The notes below the pieces were generated by a model, which ran no database searches, was not told the DNA's origin, and worked only from the letters and a program-made list of their open reading frames with translations. A program made the position numbers and the translations under genes. From Zancudomyces culisetae (taxonomy: Eukaryota; Kickxellomycota; Harpellomycetes; Harpellales; Legeriomycetaceae), in NCBI GenBank assembly GCA_001969505.1, contig LSSK01000076.1, positions 1-64,000 on the forward strand: a DNA stretch of 64,000 nt, written 5' to 3'. Shown piece by piece: positions 10,670-21,426 of this stretch (position 1 is the first letter of the stretch; each line of letters opens with the position of its first letter).

Positions 10670-11202
10670 TCTATAAAAAAAAAGTTTGTTTTCTTCTTTT
10701 TCTACTTTACTTTTCTGTTCGTTTCGTTTCTTTTTTTTCGTTCCGTTTCTTTTTTTTTATTCAGCAATTCAAATTAGAAAAAGCTATTTCAGTGTATTTA
10801 TTATGTTCTAGCATACAATAAGCTGTTTTTACTAATTATTATATGAGTCCTACAAAACTTGTTTTGATATAAATGGATTTCTATCAATATATGCCATTCA
10901 GATTTAAATATGTTTTTTCCCTACTATATAAATCTTGGTTGAATCACCACTTCATATACTAAACCGTTTATAAATTTGGCTATACACACAATACAAAGAA
11001 AAGTTAATTTTTTTTTTATATGCTGAAAAATTCTAATCTTTTTAATTCCGATTTAACCACTGCATAAACCTAAACCCAAATTCAAATACAAAAAAATCCA
11101 TGCAAAATCAAAAAAGATAAAAATAAAGCAATTGAAACTTGTATAAACAAATACAATACAGTAGAAAATATTAACAAAAATGTTGTAAAGAAAGGTTTTA
11201 TT
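10670..11202. other. Intergenic: cyclin promoter and WDR59 3' flank
   Basis: About 530 bp of AT-rich sequence between two minus-strand genes. It contains long T-rich and C/T-rich tracts just upstream of the cyclin gene (10677-10760) and AATAAA-type signals near the WDR59 end (around 11120). No gene seen. Confidence 0.5.
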
Positions 11203-14200
11203 TTAAATAAAATCACAGACACAACCACAACCAGTAGGACAAGTAATGTTATAGTTGGGTATAGAGGACTTTTTAGAAAATGCAACATAGGCGTTAAGGT
11301 GGTCAGGATGTCCACCGTGACAACAGTATTGGCAAACCAAGGCAACTCCAGTCACATTAGTGTTGCAGACAGAACATACCAATGGAAGAGTTAGAGAAGG
11401 TAGCGGTCTGGTGGGTTGAGGGTGGGTAGCAAGTTTGTCTATCGAAGCAGATGAGAGAGAAGGTGAAGGTGAAAAAGAAAAAGGGATGTTACTGTTTGTT
11501 GGAAATTGAAAGTGTTGGCCATAGTTGGTGGAATCAAAAGTACCAATGAAAAAGGGTGGGGACAGAAACTTTAGGAGAACTTGGGCTTCGGTTATGAAGT
11601 CCCAAGCGTGCAATAGATCAGAATAAAGATGCAGCCAAAGATTAAATAGGCTGAGCTGGTTTTTAGCCAGAATTCCATTCTCATATAAAAGCTGAGTTAC
11701 GGTTACAGACTTGGTGTTATTGGAGGGAACACCAGATATAAAATTAAGATTTAATTGAATGTTTAATTTTGGGAGTACTTGGGATGATGTAGTAGTACTA
11801 GTAGTATTAGTATTAGTATTATTATTAGAGGCAAGTGCATAATAATTACGAGCGCTGGATCTTTTTATTGGTAAAAGGGCACCATCAGTCGCCTTTATTT
11901 GAGTGATACAGGAAAGTCTGTTGGACTGAATTGGTGGGTTTGAATAATTATGTTGCAATTCATTAGCGCAGGAATCTGTGGGGTTATTAAATGCAGAAAG
12001 TGGTGTAGTTGTGAGTAGGTTGTCGGAAAGAGTACGGTTTGTGTGAGAGTATATGGCGGACAAAGCATTAGGTGGGCAGTTCAGGTATATAAATGCAGGA
12101 GAAATGGCACAAGTTAGAAGAACAAAATTTTGGATATCGCGATTGGTGATACAGTCAGCTATACAATTGAGAATAATTCGTTGGCCAGGGGCATTTTGCC
12201 AACTTTCAAAGGGAATAATGTTGTTTGATTTATAGAGAATGGCCAGGATAATCCAGATATCGTATAAATCGATTCTCCCTAGCGACCTACAGACATTAGC
12301 ATTGTTTAGGCAGATGTTGCTTGGTGTTTCTATAGATTGGACTTTTCCAATCAGTTTGAACTTAGGAGCGGCCTCTTCGTATGCTATTGGATCCCAGTAC
12401 GAAATATCTGCTACCCTACACAGATTTCCTAGTTGAATGGCGGTGCTCTGGTCTGCAAAAGTGTTATTATCCGCAAATTGATTGTTTTTACTAAATGACC
12501 CATCATCTTTTGGCAATTTGGTGGTATTGATGTTGGTATTGATGTTGGTATTGATGTTGGTGTTGGTGTTTATGTTGGTATTGGTAGGAGCTTTAAAGCC
12601 TTCGTATTCAAGTTCTATGCCATGTAGCTTCTTTTTCTGCTCATACAAAGTTGGTTTTGATTTACCTAGTTTGATACTATCATTATTATCATTAGTATTG
12701 AAGGAAAAGTGCTTTTGCCCTATGGCTGAAACAGGAGTTGTTGTAGTAGTGGTAGCCGCTGTTGCTGTTTTTTGGAGGATATCAGATACCTTCTTCTTTG
12801 AAAAAATAGCACTTTTCTTAATCCCTGAAATATTCCCTTGGAAATAAAACAAACCAGTTTCATCTGGAATTTCGCCAATAGTATCAAACTCGACCCCTAA
12901 AGGCACCTCTTCATCCTTTTCATTGTTCACGCTTATACTTATATTTGCAAACTCATTACTTTTTTGTGGAGTGTGTTTTGTTTTTTTGAGCATTGCCAAG
13001 GTTCTTGGTACTTGAAGATCTTTGGTATTTTTCCCCACCTCTACTACCATTCCCCCATTATCATCCTTCTGTTTATGACCTTGTCCTTTTCCTTGTAAGT
13101 GTACAGTGTATAAGTTTACATTCTCACCACTAGTATTCGGCAAATAATTAGTAGTAGATCGCTTTTCCACAGACCCTGAAACATTATTTTTATCGGATCT
13201 TAATCTAGTCTTTACACCATTATTATTAGTACTATTACTGTTATCCTTATCCTTATCCTTATTCTTATTCTTATTCCTATTCTTTCTATTGGTGTTCTCC
13301 ATAAATGTAACTTTTCTACGAGTACGATTTGATCGGATAGGTAACTTCTTGCTGCGTGGCGCATTATTGTCTGATAAATCTGAGGATAATAATGAGGGTA
13401 TGGTTTTGATATTACTAAAATTTCTTTGGTCATAATCCAACTCATCGGGATTATCTGAATACGATGGTGGTGATGAACAAGATAGTGAAGAAGAAGAAGA
13501 GGAGGGGGAGGAAGCGGATGATGATAGGGATAAAGACGACAGAGATAATGAAGCTGATAGTTGAGATTGTTTTTGTTTTTGTTGTTGTTGTTGTTGTTGT
13601 TGCTGTTGTTGTAGAGATGAAGAAAATGATGATAAAAGTACTGGAGAAGTTGAAAATGACATTCCAGAATGGTCTACTTTGTAATAGCCGTTTCTTGGAC
13701 CATTATGTCCGTCCATATTATAGTCATCTTGATGAGTAGGAACTTTAAGTTTGTTCAAATTGGATTTTTGGTTTTGGTTTTGATTTTGATTTTGGTTTTG
13801 GTTTTGTCTTTTTTTAGTCTTATTACTGCTATTATTATATCTTTTCGCTCTTCTATTTACTCTCTTGTTTTGCTGATAGTAATCCAATGAAGATAATGCC
13901 TGAGAATCAAGATAGTTAGTATTCATATTTGCGCCTGCTCCAAATAAAAACGATCCCAAATTTTGAATCTTAAACATAAACATTGCTCTATAATACTGTA
14001 TTCTCAGCGCACTCCTCGGCTTTGACAAAACTGATATCTGCTTTGACAAGATTGATCTGAATATCTTGTTGGTGTCTTCTGGTACAACTGCTGACTTTTC
14101 TTTACCTTGTGTCGCTTTGTTATCCGAGTTTAACCCTTGCATCAGTGTAAACATTCCTGAATACGTCTCATAGGTATACAGCGAACCAAAAAACATCACC

Positions 14201-17200
14201 AGCTTGTTTGTCGCACTGAATACTCCTCCACAAAGTCGTGGAAATGGAACATTCCCTCCCATAATTCCCGAAGAATTTGCATATGCGTTGAGTTTTGCAT
14301 CCAAATACCCTGTAGAGTTTAGATTTTCCTCTTCTGTCTGTTTATAAAGTTGTGTCGTTGCCTTTATCAAGTGGGGTTCAACCATATCCCGCCCTCTTGA
14401 ATGTGCTTCGTTTTCTCTAGAAATCGAACTATTTAATTGGTACATATAGTCTGCCTCGGATGCATGCCCCGACCCAGCCTCACTGTCTGTCACTGGAATA
14501 GATGTCGGCATTGAGCTCGACCCTGATCTTACACTTAGCCCTACACTTAACTCTGACTCCGATTCTGACTCCGACTCAGAGTTGGAATTAGTTTCAGTGT
14601 CTGTACTTGAATTCGAATCTATCGCTGATCCCAACCCTGATGTTGGACTCGAAACTGAGTATCTACCAAAATCACGCCTTGGCTTCATCGTAGTAGCACT
14701 TTCCATCTCGGAGTTTTCACTCGAATCCCCAACCGTGGTTTTTGCTTGAGTTTGAACTACCCGTTTGTTTGTATTAAACAATAAAAGCTGTGATGGCCAT
14801 TCGGCTCTTTTTTTTGTCAATTTTCTGTGGTGAACATTATTGTCATTATCATTATCATTATCACCATTATCATTTTTGTGCATCGCTGTGGTGTTTTCGG
14901 TTTCTTTACGCAAATTTGTCATAATTTCTCCAAGTATTTTTCTATCTTTAGCTTCCATCTCGTCGATACCCTCAAGTACATCAATATTAACCACCAATCC
15001 AGTACACAAAAAGGCTAATATATCTTTCATACTTTTGTTCTTTCCCGGGTGTCTCCAGAAATAATACCAGTATATTCGATTCATCCAATACTTTATGTAC
15101 TTGACCCGCATTGTCGATATCCCACTATTCTTCTTTACATCAACTAGTTTAATTCTGACTGGATAGCAAGCACCACTCTGACTCAACATCTGTGATATGT
15201 CCGCCACTTTACTTTTGTAAAAATAAAATACTATATCCAATCTTGCTGCTTTTTTCTTGAACCCAAACGGCCCTTTTATTTGAACCTTATATGAAATATA
15301 CCGACTATCACCACTTGTTGATAACCCCCGTCTAATCGTGCCACATCTTTTCTCCTGATTTATCACATGAACACCTGTGTTTTTATACTTTTTGATCTCA
15401 TCTGATATTTCAAATCTAACCTCTCTCGATTTTTCCACCTCTTCATATCTCTCTAAAAGCTCGTTTAGCTGATACTTTATCATTCTTTTGCTCCCCGCAT
15501 GTTCAAAAACTGGTTGTTTATCGTACACAACCTGTGGCTTGATTGTCTGTGCTCTACCACCTCCAACCGTTTTCTGTTGCTGATTTTCGTAGATTTTGTT
15601 CCGTACAAAATCTTTTATACCCAACGCAACTCTCTCGACATAATATGGTGCTTTTTCCGCCTGTAGATGTGCTAGCTCCTTCTCACCGACCAGAGTGCTG
15701 AAATAACTTTCGTCTGTAAGTGATGCAAACGAAGGCTGTTTCAACATCCATTTTCTGTTTCTTCTACTTATTAACCTGCTCATTTCTGCCTTTGTACTCT
15801 TGTAGTATATCCCATGGCTCGGCTTTACTCCCATTTCCTACAAAAAAAAAATTTCCCCAACAGAAAATTGCAACATGTTAGATTAAACTAAACTAAAATA
15901 CCACTTAAATACATTTAATGTATTTCTTTTTTCTAAAAAAAAAACCCCCCCACAATACACATATAAATGTATATAAATGTATATACCTGTAATAGTTTTT
16001 TGCTCATTTTCCAAGATTTCACGTTTCTGTCGGTCCCAACTGTAACCAGCTGCCACTCCGTCCCATCAAGGACCAGTGAACTTCCCACTGGCCCTCTTCT
16101 TCTCCACACAAAATCCGTCGTGTAACCTCGATGTCCCTCAGTATACCCTACCGGGTCATTGACTCCATCTCTAAAAAACGCCACTTTATTTTCTGGTTCC
16201 TTAAATGCAACCACTATGCCTTCTCCAAATGGTGCATACCTCGCTCTCAAAACTCGTGAATTACACGATATGGTGTTACTTAAGCATGGGTTTCCCGGTG
16301 CCGACCAATCCCATCTTTTTATCTTTTGATCGCTAGACGCAGTTATCAGCACATTCTTCTTAAAGTTGTGAAACGATACCGAATAGATCGCAGATTCGTG
16401 TGCCCTGTCAATCGAAATAAGCGGAGAAGATCCTCGCTATTACAATAATACCCCAATTGTTATTTAATATACAAATCTAGCCATTTCGAGTTTATCTTAC
16501 CCTAATATCCCAAATATTGACACTATCCTGATGCCCTGACACAAATGTATATCTTTCTAGTTTGCTGAATGCAACCGATGAGCCATCTAAATTTTTAGTT
16601 TTAGTTTTAGTTTTAGTTTTGGTTTTGGTTTTGGTTTTGGTTTTGGTTTTGGTTTTGGTTTTGGTTTTGACTGTCGCACAGCTTGTCCATTGATGACTTT
16701 TTTTTGTTATTCCTATACGTCACCGGTATGCCAAGTAAAGCCAGTATATATATAAAGTTACCTTTCCATACTGTAAATTTATACGCTGACTTTTTTGACG
16801 TTCTAATGTCCCAAAGTCTTATGTATGGATCCACCGATGATGTCAACAGCAATGAAGGATCAAACACCGACCAATTGAATCCAGTAATTGCCCCCATATC
16901 ATCAGTCAACGTAATCTCTGGTTTGTTTTCTGCATTAGCAAAATTCCATATCAGTACCAACCTATTCAGCTATATTTTGATTTTTAAGTTCAGTTTATTC
17001 CCTACTTTTACTGTTCTTATTGTTTTAAATATATAAGCGCTGTAGAAAACAGTGGACTTTTGTTTCTTTTTTCTTTGCAATAAATAAAGATATGTATATT
17101 TAACTTACTGTACTTGCCACCAATCCACCATGAGAAATGTGTGGATTCCACTCTACGTTGGCTATACTCGATCGACTGTTTACCGGAATCCTCCTAGAGT

Positions 17201-17576
17201 TTTCTCTCACATTTTCCAAATCCACAACGCATAGTTGACCATTTCTATCGATACACCGAAAAATACTCTTTTTAATACTTATCTATGCGTCTAGTCGTAA
17301 TTCATTGCTGTATTTTTCTTTTTTCTTTTTTAACAAATTAATATTTGTGATAAAAGTTTAGATAAATGGCTACTTTATTCCAGCATACCTCATTCCGCCA
17401 TCTAGAAGTGAATTCGAATGAATATTAGAAAGAATAGTAAAGACTTACCCTCCTAATACTATGTCTCGGTTAAAAGGGCTTACACCAACAAAATTGTATG
17501 AATTGCGAAGTTTCAACGAAAAGTCGCTATATATTATGTTTTTTTCCTTCACTTTTTTAAAGGAATTGATCTCCAT
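11203..17576 (-). CDS. WDR59: WDR59/Mtc5-like subunit of the SEA/GATOR2 complex
   Basis: Seven exons: 17576-17449, 17401-17389 (13 nt), 17282-17109, 16969-16762, 16586-16501, 16436-15987 and 15837-11203. All phases agree, giving 1897 aa. Residues 1-353 are WD40 repeats (VEWNPH, LLTSSVDPYIRLWDIR, SVNIWDIR, ASSDQKIKRWDW, LVTVGTDRNVKSW). An RWD-like region follows in exon 7 (KVQIKGPFGFKKKAARLDIVF). The last 60 residues form a RING-type zinc domain: CSVC, CQYC, HGGHPDHL and the ending TGCGCVCDF, as in WDR59 and yeast Mtc5/Sea3. The complex regulates TORC1 at the vacuole or lysosome. The protein is about twice the usual length because of long Ser, Gln, Asn and Thr-rich insertions. The start at 17576 is the first Met before the propeller. 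An upstream exon is not excluded. WDR24 is less likely. Confidence 0.88.
12523..12587. repeat. Coding tandem repeat, Asn-Thr/Asn-Ile
   Basis: Tandem 6- and 12-bp units on the plus strand (GTTGGTATTGAT type) encode NTNINTN repeats in WDR59 on the minus strand. The unit length keeps the reading frame. Confidence 0.8.
13580..13612. repeat. Coding GTT/GCT (CAA/CAG) repeat, polyglutamine
   Basis: A trinucleotide run that encodes ten consecutive Gln residues on the minus strand, followed by KQKQSQ, within the low-complexity part of WDR59. A Ser-rich tract lies directly next to it. Confidence 0.85.
13761..13806. repeat. Coding hexanucleotide repeat, Gln-Asn
   Basis: TTTTGG/TTTTGA units give alternating Gln and Asn (QNQNQN) in WDR59. 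The same hexanucleotide family recurs in a WDR59 intron at about 16.6 kb. Confidence 0.8.
16593..16670. repeat. Intronic hexanucleotide microsatellite (TTTTAG then TTTTGG)
   Basis: About 13 tandem hexamers, first TTTTAG (four copies) then TTTTGG (eight or nine). They fill the 3' half of the 175-bp WDR59 intron 16587-16761, right up to the acceptor. On the transcribed strand the units read CCAAAA and CTAAAA. The CTAAAA copies lie where a branch site would be expected. Confidence 0.85.
17389..17401 (-). other. 13-nt microexon of the WDR59 gene
   Basis: TTCTAG precedes and GTATGC follows a 13-nt exon (A TGG CGG AAT GAG). It finishes a Gly codon and adds Trp-Arg-Asn-Glu. Flanking exons end in phase 2 and start in phase 0, so only its inclusion keeps the frame. 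The resulting LGGWRNE sits where WDR59 proteins have a short strand turn before the next blade. Confidence 0.75.
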
Positions 17577-18075
17577 TTTGTGTTGCCCATTCGATATATC
17601 CTGAAAGCTATTGAATCGGCTTGGAAAATGTAATTTCAAAATTGCATTATTTTACACTGGAGCATTTACCTGTATCTCCAAAATATTATAACTTGTAGTT
17701 CAAAAGCTCCTCTTTTTGGTAAACACTCTATAATTGAGCATTATATTTGCTTTCTAAAATGGTCAATTTATTTCCAGCTCCAATAATCTTTATTCAGTTT
17801 TTTGCAACAAAATCAGATGAAATCCCAACAAAAAAATAGAAAAAGAAAAGGTGCTTTTACAAAACCAAATCTTTCACTACCTGCGCTTTAACCCAATTGG
17901 TTATGGCCTTTTTCAGATTGTGACAATTTTGTTAATTGCGATTTTTTGAAAAAATAAACCTATTGAGGCAAAATTTTCCGTTTTTTTTTGTATTCGAGTC
18001 AATAATTATTTAAAACGCTATTGTATATTCAAAAAAAATGGCGATTACTTTCGAGTTTTTGTAATTTAGTACAAA
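17577..18075. promoter_or_regulatory. Divergent intergenic promoter region, WDR59 / HP1
   Basis: About 500 bp separate the WDR59 start (minus) from the HP1 start (plus). The region is AT-rich with poly-T/poly-A tracts near 17990 and 18040, which often exclude nucleosomes in fungal promoters. A donor-like GTAAAT at 17674 hints at a possible 5' non-coding or upstream coding exon of WDR59, but no in-frame ATG supports it. Confidence 0.45.
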
Positions 18076-19116
18076 ATGGATGAAAATCAAGTAGAGGACG
18101 CAACTAATACCGAAGAGGAAAATGTCTACGTAGTAGAAAGACTTGTAGGCCATACGTATATACCGTCTAAGGTACTCTCTTTTTTATAATTATTCTGTGT
18201 TTTTTTTGAAAATCAATAATCATTTTCTGGAAAATGAGAGTAGAAAAAATTCAAATATCTGGTAAAATGGGAAAATTATTCAGAAAATGAAAACACTTGG
18301 GAAGCTGAAAATAATATGTAAGTTGAATTTTATATACAGCAAAAATGAATTTAAAAATAGTTAGAAATGTCAACAAGAGTTGAATGTTTTGTATAGAATG
18401 AGCCAGGAGCTCTTAGAGAAATACTGGGAAGAAAAGGGAAAGGAAGGAATCACGAGGAAGAGTGTTATTAGCGAGGCAGTCCAAAAGAGTGTAACTGATT
18501 CTTTTTTTTCTAATCAACCTAAATATTGATTAAATGAATTTTATCAAATTGCAGATATCCTGTAATGCGTGATTTTCGCATATCTGTAAATTTAGTTAAG
18601 CAAGCGGAATAATCGAGAAAAACACAAACCAGCTGCACGGGATGAATATAAAAATCGAAATAAAAGCGAAATAGTGTATTATACCTTCCCCGAAATTGAC
18701 GAAAGCTTTAAACCACCTGAAATCGATTCTTGGGAAGAGCTAGTTGAAAAAGTCGAAACCCTGGACAAAACGATTGAATCGGGTTTAGTCGTTTACATCA
18801 AATGGTACTACTTTCTCTTCTTTTTTTTGTTACTAATCAACCATCTTATTGTTTTATACTTTGATGAGCCTTTCACTTTTTTTTTTGTTAAAAGTGGCCG
18901 TTTATTTATATGTTTATATCTATTTTCTTTTTTTAGGAATAGTGGCGAGTTTACTCGTCATCCTAGCAGTGTTATAAACGAAAAGTGTCCTCAAAAGGTA
19001 ATCATATCTGGAAAACGTTATGTTAATCTACATTCCTTTAACACTGACTATTTTTGCATTTTTTTTAGATGATTGCTTACTATGAGAATATTCTTGTGTT
19101 TAACACCAGTCAATAA
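18076..19116 (+). CDS. HP1/Swi6-type heterochromatin protein
   Basis: Six exons: 18076-18171, 18244-18317, 18397-18490, 18596-18804, 18937-18997 and 19069-19116. They join in frame to 193 aa. The chromodomain starts near residue 17 with VYVVERLVGHTY and continues KYLVKWENYSENENTWE. The three aromatic-cage positions (Tyr of VYVVE, Trp of VKW, Tyr of ENY) are present, so binding to methylated H3K9 is expected. A basic hinge (KRNNREKHKPAARDEYKNR) follows. The C-terminal chromoshadow domain has WEELVEKVETL, LVVYIKW, CPQKMIAYYENIL. HP1 proteins dimerise through this domain and recruit silencing factors. Splice sites are GTACTC, GTAAGT, GTAACT, GTACTA and GTAATC donors with AG acceptors. Some donors are weak, but phase and homology agree. 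Confidence 0.88.
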
Positions 19117-19634
19117 GTCGTTTTTTCCAAAGATCATCCCCCCCCTTCCCTACCAACTGCTTTTTTCTTTTGTTATTTGTCATTTTACTTCTATTGTATA
19201 TTTTATTTTTTGAACATATGACACCCAACCCGAGGTTTTTTTGTGGCTAGACTAATGCAATAAAATCCCTGTCTTGTACTTGGTAATTTTATGAATCTTA
19301 CAGTATAGAGTTTTTATTTAAATATAAATGGCACTCATATTACAGAAAATATGTTGATCATTGGTACATATCCGGTTGTTTCGGCTAATAACAATAAAAA
19401 AGTAAAGCGTTTCTTCCTTTTCTCCCCATGTTATGGACATATCTTTTTTGCTTCTTCCACTGCACTTGATAGCAACTGGACCATTTCCTTGTATAAAAAA
19501 CACCCTTCTTTCTCTTTCTCTTTCTCTTTCCCTTTCTCTTTCTCTTCTCCCTTTTTCTCTTTTTTCTCGCCAAATCTGTGCTCCAACTCGCCTGTTTATC
19601 AGGTGTCCTATAAAAATTCTCTGTAGGTGGTGAA
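19117..19634. other. Intergenic, with a pyrimidine microsatellite
   Basis: About 520 bp between convergent genes. It contains AATAAA near 19258 (possible HP1 polyadenylation signal) and a TTTCTC-rich tract at about 19505-19566. Open frames across the tract are compositional artefacts. Confidence 0.5.
19505..19566. repeat. TTTCTC pyrimidine tract
   Basis: About 60 bp of imperfect TTTCTC hexamers, polypurine on the minus strand, just downstream of the secreted cysteine-rich gene. Confidence 0.75.
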
Positions 19635-20393
19635 TTATGTGTATATATGTGTTCTAAGAGTCGAAGTATTAGATTCCAAAACAGTGCCTTTTTTTTTATG
19701 TACATCTCTGTCTAGATCGATTTCTTCTAGAAGCTCGCAAGAAACATCTAAACATTTTCTACCCCCAAAAGTACATAAACACAAAGAACACCGATCTCCA
19801 CCATGAAAAAAGTTATTTCCAGATTGCAGTACACACATTTTGTACTTTTCCATCAATCCTTCGATCTTGGGATTTTCCAAAATGCTGTTTTCGTCTTCTG
19901 GGCCACTTGGTGTATCATCTACTGGATAACATACTCTTCCCTCGGGTGTACAAACACATTCACGTTTGTTTTGTATATCTTCAAATTTTTTTACACCATA
20001 GATAGCAATGCACCTGTAGAACTGATATATACCCTCAACTGGTTTTTCGACAACTTCATTAACTTGAGAATGGTCACAACCATTTGTCATGGAGCATTTG
20101 ATTCCAGAAAGATCGCAATAACATTCCGAACACCTTGAGTCTAGAGAAAATACACCAAAGCCATACCTTTTAACACAATCTGTGTACTGACCTAATTCTG
20201 ACTTATGTGTACTCGGCTCTATACCATTGTCCTGTACGTTTATGATTTCTTTATTTGAGCCTGTTACTGCAGATTCCGTTGTTACATGTTCTTTTCATGG
20301 CTCTGTACTACTTTTATTCCCAATAGTTTGTGTGTTAATCACCCACATCACATTAATACACCCAAGTAAGAAGTATTTTACTGAAAAGATCAT
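19635..20393 (-). CDS. Small secreted protein with three pacifastin/VWC-like Cys repeats
   Basis: Starts at 20393 with a signal-peptide-like N-terminus (MIFSVKYFLLGCINVMWVI). Three cysteine repeats follow. Repeat 1 is C-x14-C-x2-C-x-C-x6-C-x5-C, repeat 2 is C-x17-C-x-C-x6-C, and repeat 3 is C-x14-C-x2-C-x-C-x6-C-x4-C. The giant secreted protein at 35.6-41.5 kb has the same repeats in the same order, with the same loss of two Cys in repeat 2. The raw frame has a TGA at 20297-20295. A 45-bp GTAGTA...CTGCAG segment (20311-20267), a multiple of three, would remove it as an intron and give 237 aa. Otherwise the gene is broken. The spacing resembles pacifastin inhibitor domains, but function is inferred only. 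It ends in a polar tail with no Thr/Ser stalk. Confidence 0.65.
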
Positions 20394-21426
20394 TTTTTTA
20401 GTAATGTATTGTGTTCCTTCAACTAAAATTCAAACGAGATACACAAATTAACTAGTATATATAAACAACCATATCTCTATAGAAGTAATTGGTGCATTAA
20501 TTTACAAGTAAGATGAGATTTATGGATGGTATTAAGTGTATACAAAGCTGTGTTTCAGTACAACAAATGATCCATGAAGTTTGAGTGTTGCAATTATTTT
20601 TTCAAAACTATTTTTTTAATTTTCTAGCAGTATTGTCCTTTGGCTTCCCAAGTTCAAGATATAAATCGAAATGCGCCACAAAAGCGCCACTTTTAAGTTT
20701 TATACAACTGTAATCGTATTAAATGATATTCTAACATTGATACTAGTGGTATTTCTTGAATTCAAAAATAGAAAACCACGAGTTAACTCATAGTGCATGT
20801 TGTTCATCCGTTCGCAGATATAAATACTTGGTGAATGTCTGAGAAGTAGAGATATGTCAATTAACAATCCAAGTATCTTGTCAATGTATTTGCACCCGGA
20901 AAGCGCCATAAATAGAAATATTTCAATATTTAGATTAACTAGGGAATTTATTTCCTCACAAAAGAGCCAGCTATAACGAAAACCCATTAGAGGATCCCAC
21001 CAGTCAGTGTGGGTAAAATAACACATCATTACCTTGGCAGGGATCCCGGGACAAGAGTTTGGATTGAACCTAACCCTAATAACTAGCCTACTCAATATTC
21101 AAAAAGTCAATTCCGAAAAACACGTTATTTCCAAAGGGATGAAGTAGTGGTTTTTATATTGACTGCTAGATACTATTTTTTAAAAAAAAGGCCTCCAGGA
21201 AGGTAGATATGTTATATAGTTAAGAATATACTAGTATATGTGCAGAGAAAGGGTGGTGGCTAAATGAAGGGATTCATAGCGTAGGCGGATCAAGATTGCT
21301 ACAACCTGGTTCAAGGATCTAACTCTAATTGGCCAATGTTCCATAATAAAACAGTTGATGCGAAAAGTAGTATTCGAAAGGATCGCGCGGGTAGAGCTTT
21401 AGAGACGAGACGTGTAACACATTAGT
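20394..21426. other. 1-kb stretch without a supported gene
   Basis: Between the secreted cysteine-rich gene and phosphatidylserine synthase. A minus-strand open frame at 20700-21095 (131 codons) lacks an ATG at its start and resembles no family I know. It may be decayed sequence. A short CCTAACCCTAATAAC stretch at about 21068 resembles telomere repeats but is too short to matter. Confidence 0.4.

Noticed and set aside
13464-13739. Plus-strand frame rich in Lys, Met and Val opposite WDR59
   Set aside because: Antisense of the poly-Ser/poly-Gln low-complexity exon. No independent evidence.
19385-19705. Minus-strand frame with KRKRKK repeats
   Set aside because: Produced by the TTTCTC pyrimidine tract. 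Not a nuclear-signal protein.
21066-21090. Telomere-like CCTAACCCTAATAAC sequence
   Set aside because: Only about one and a half units, inside ordinary genic sequence. No tandem array.
21290-21340. Possible tRNA (ACAACCTGGTTCAAGGATC)
   Set aside because: The B-box-like stretch does not match GGTTCRANYCC, and no acceptor stem or anticodon arm could be paired.
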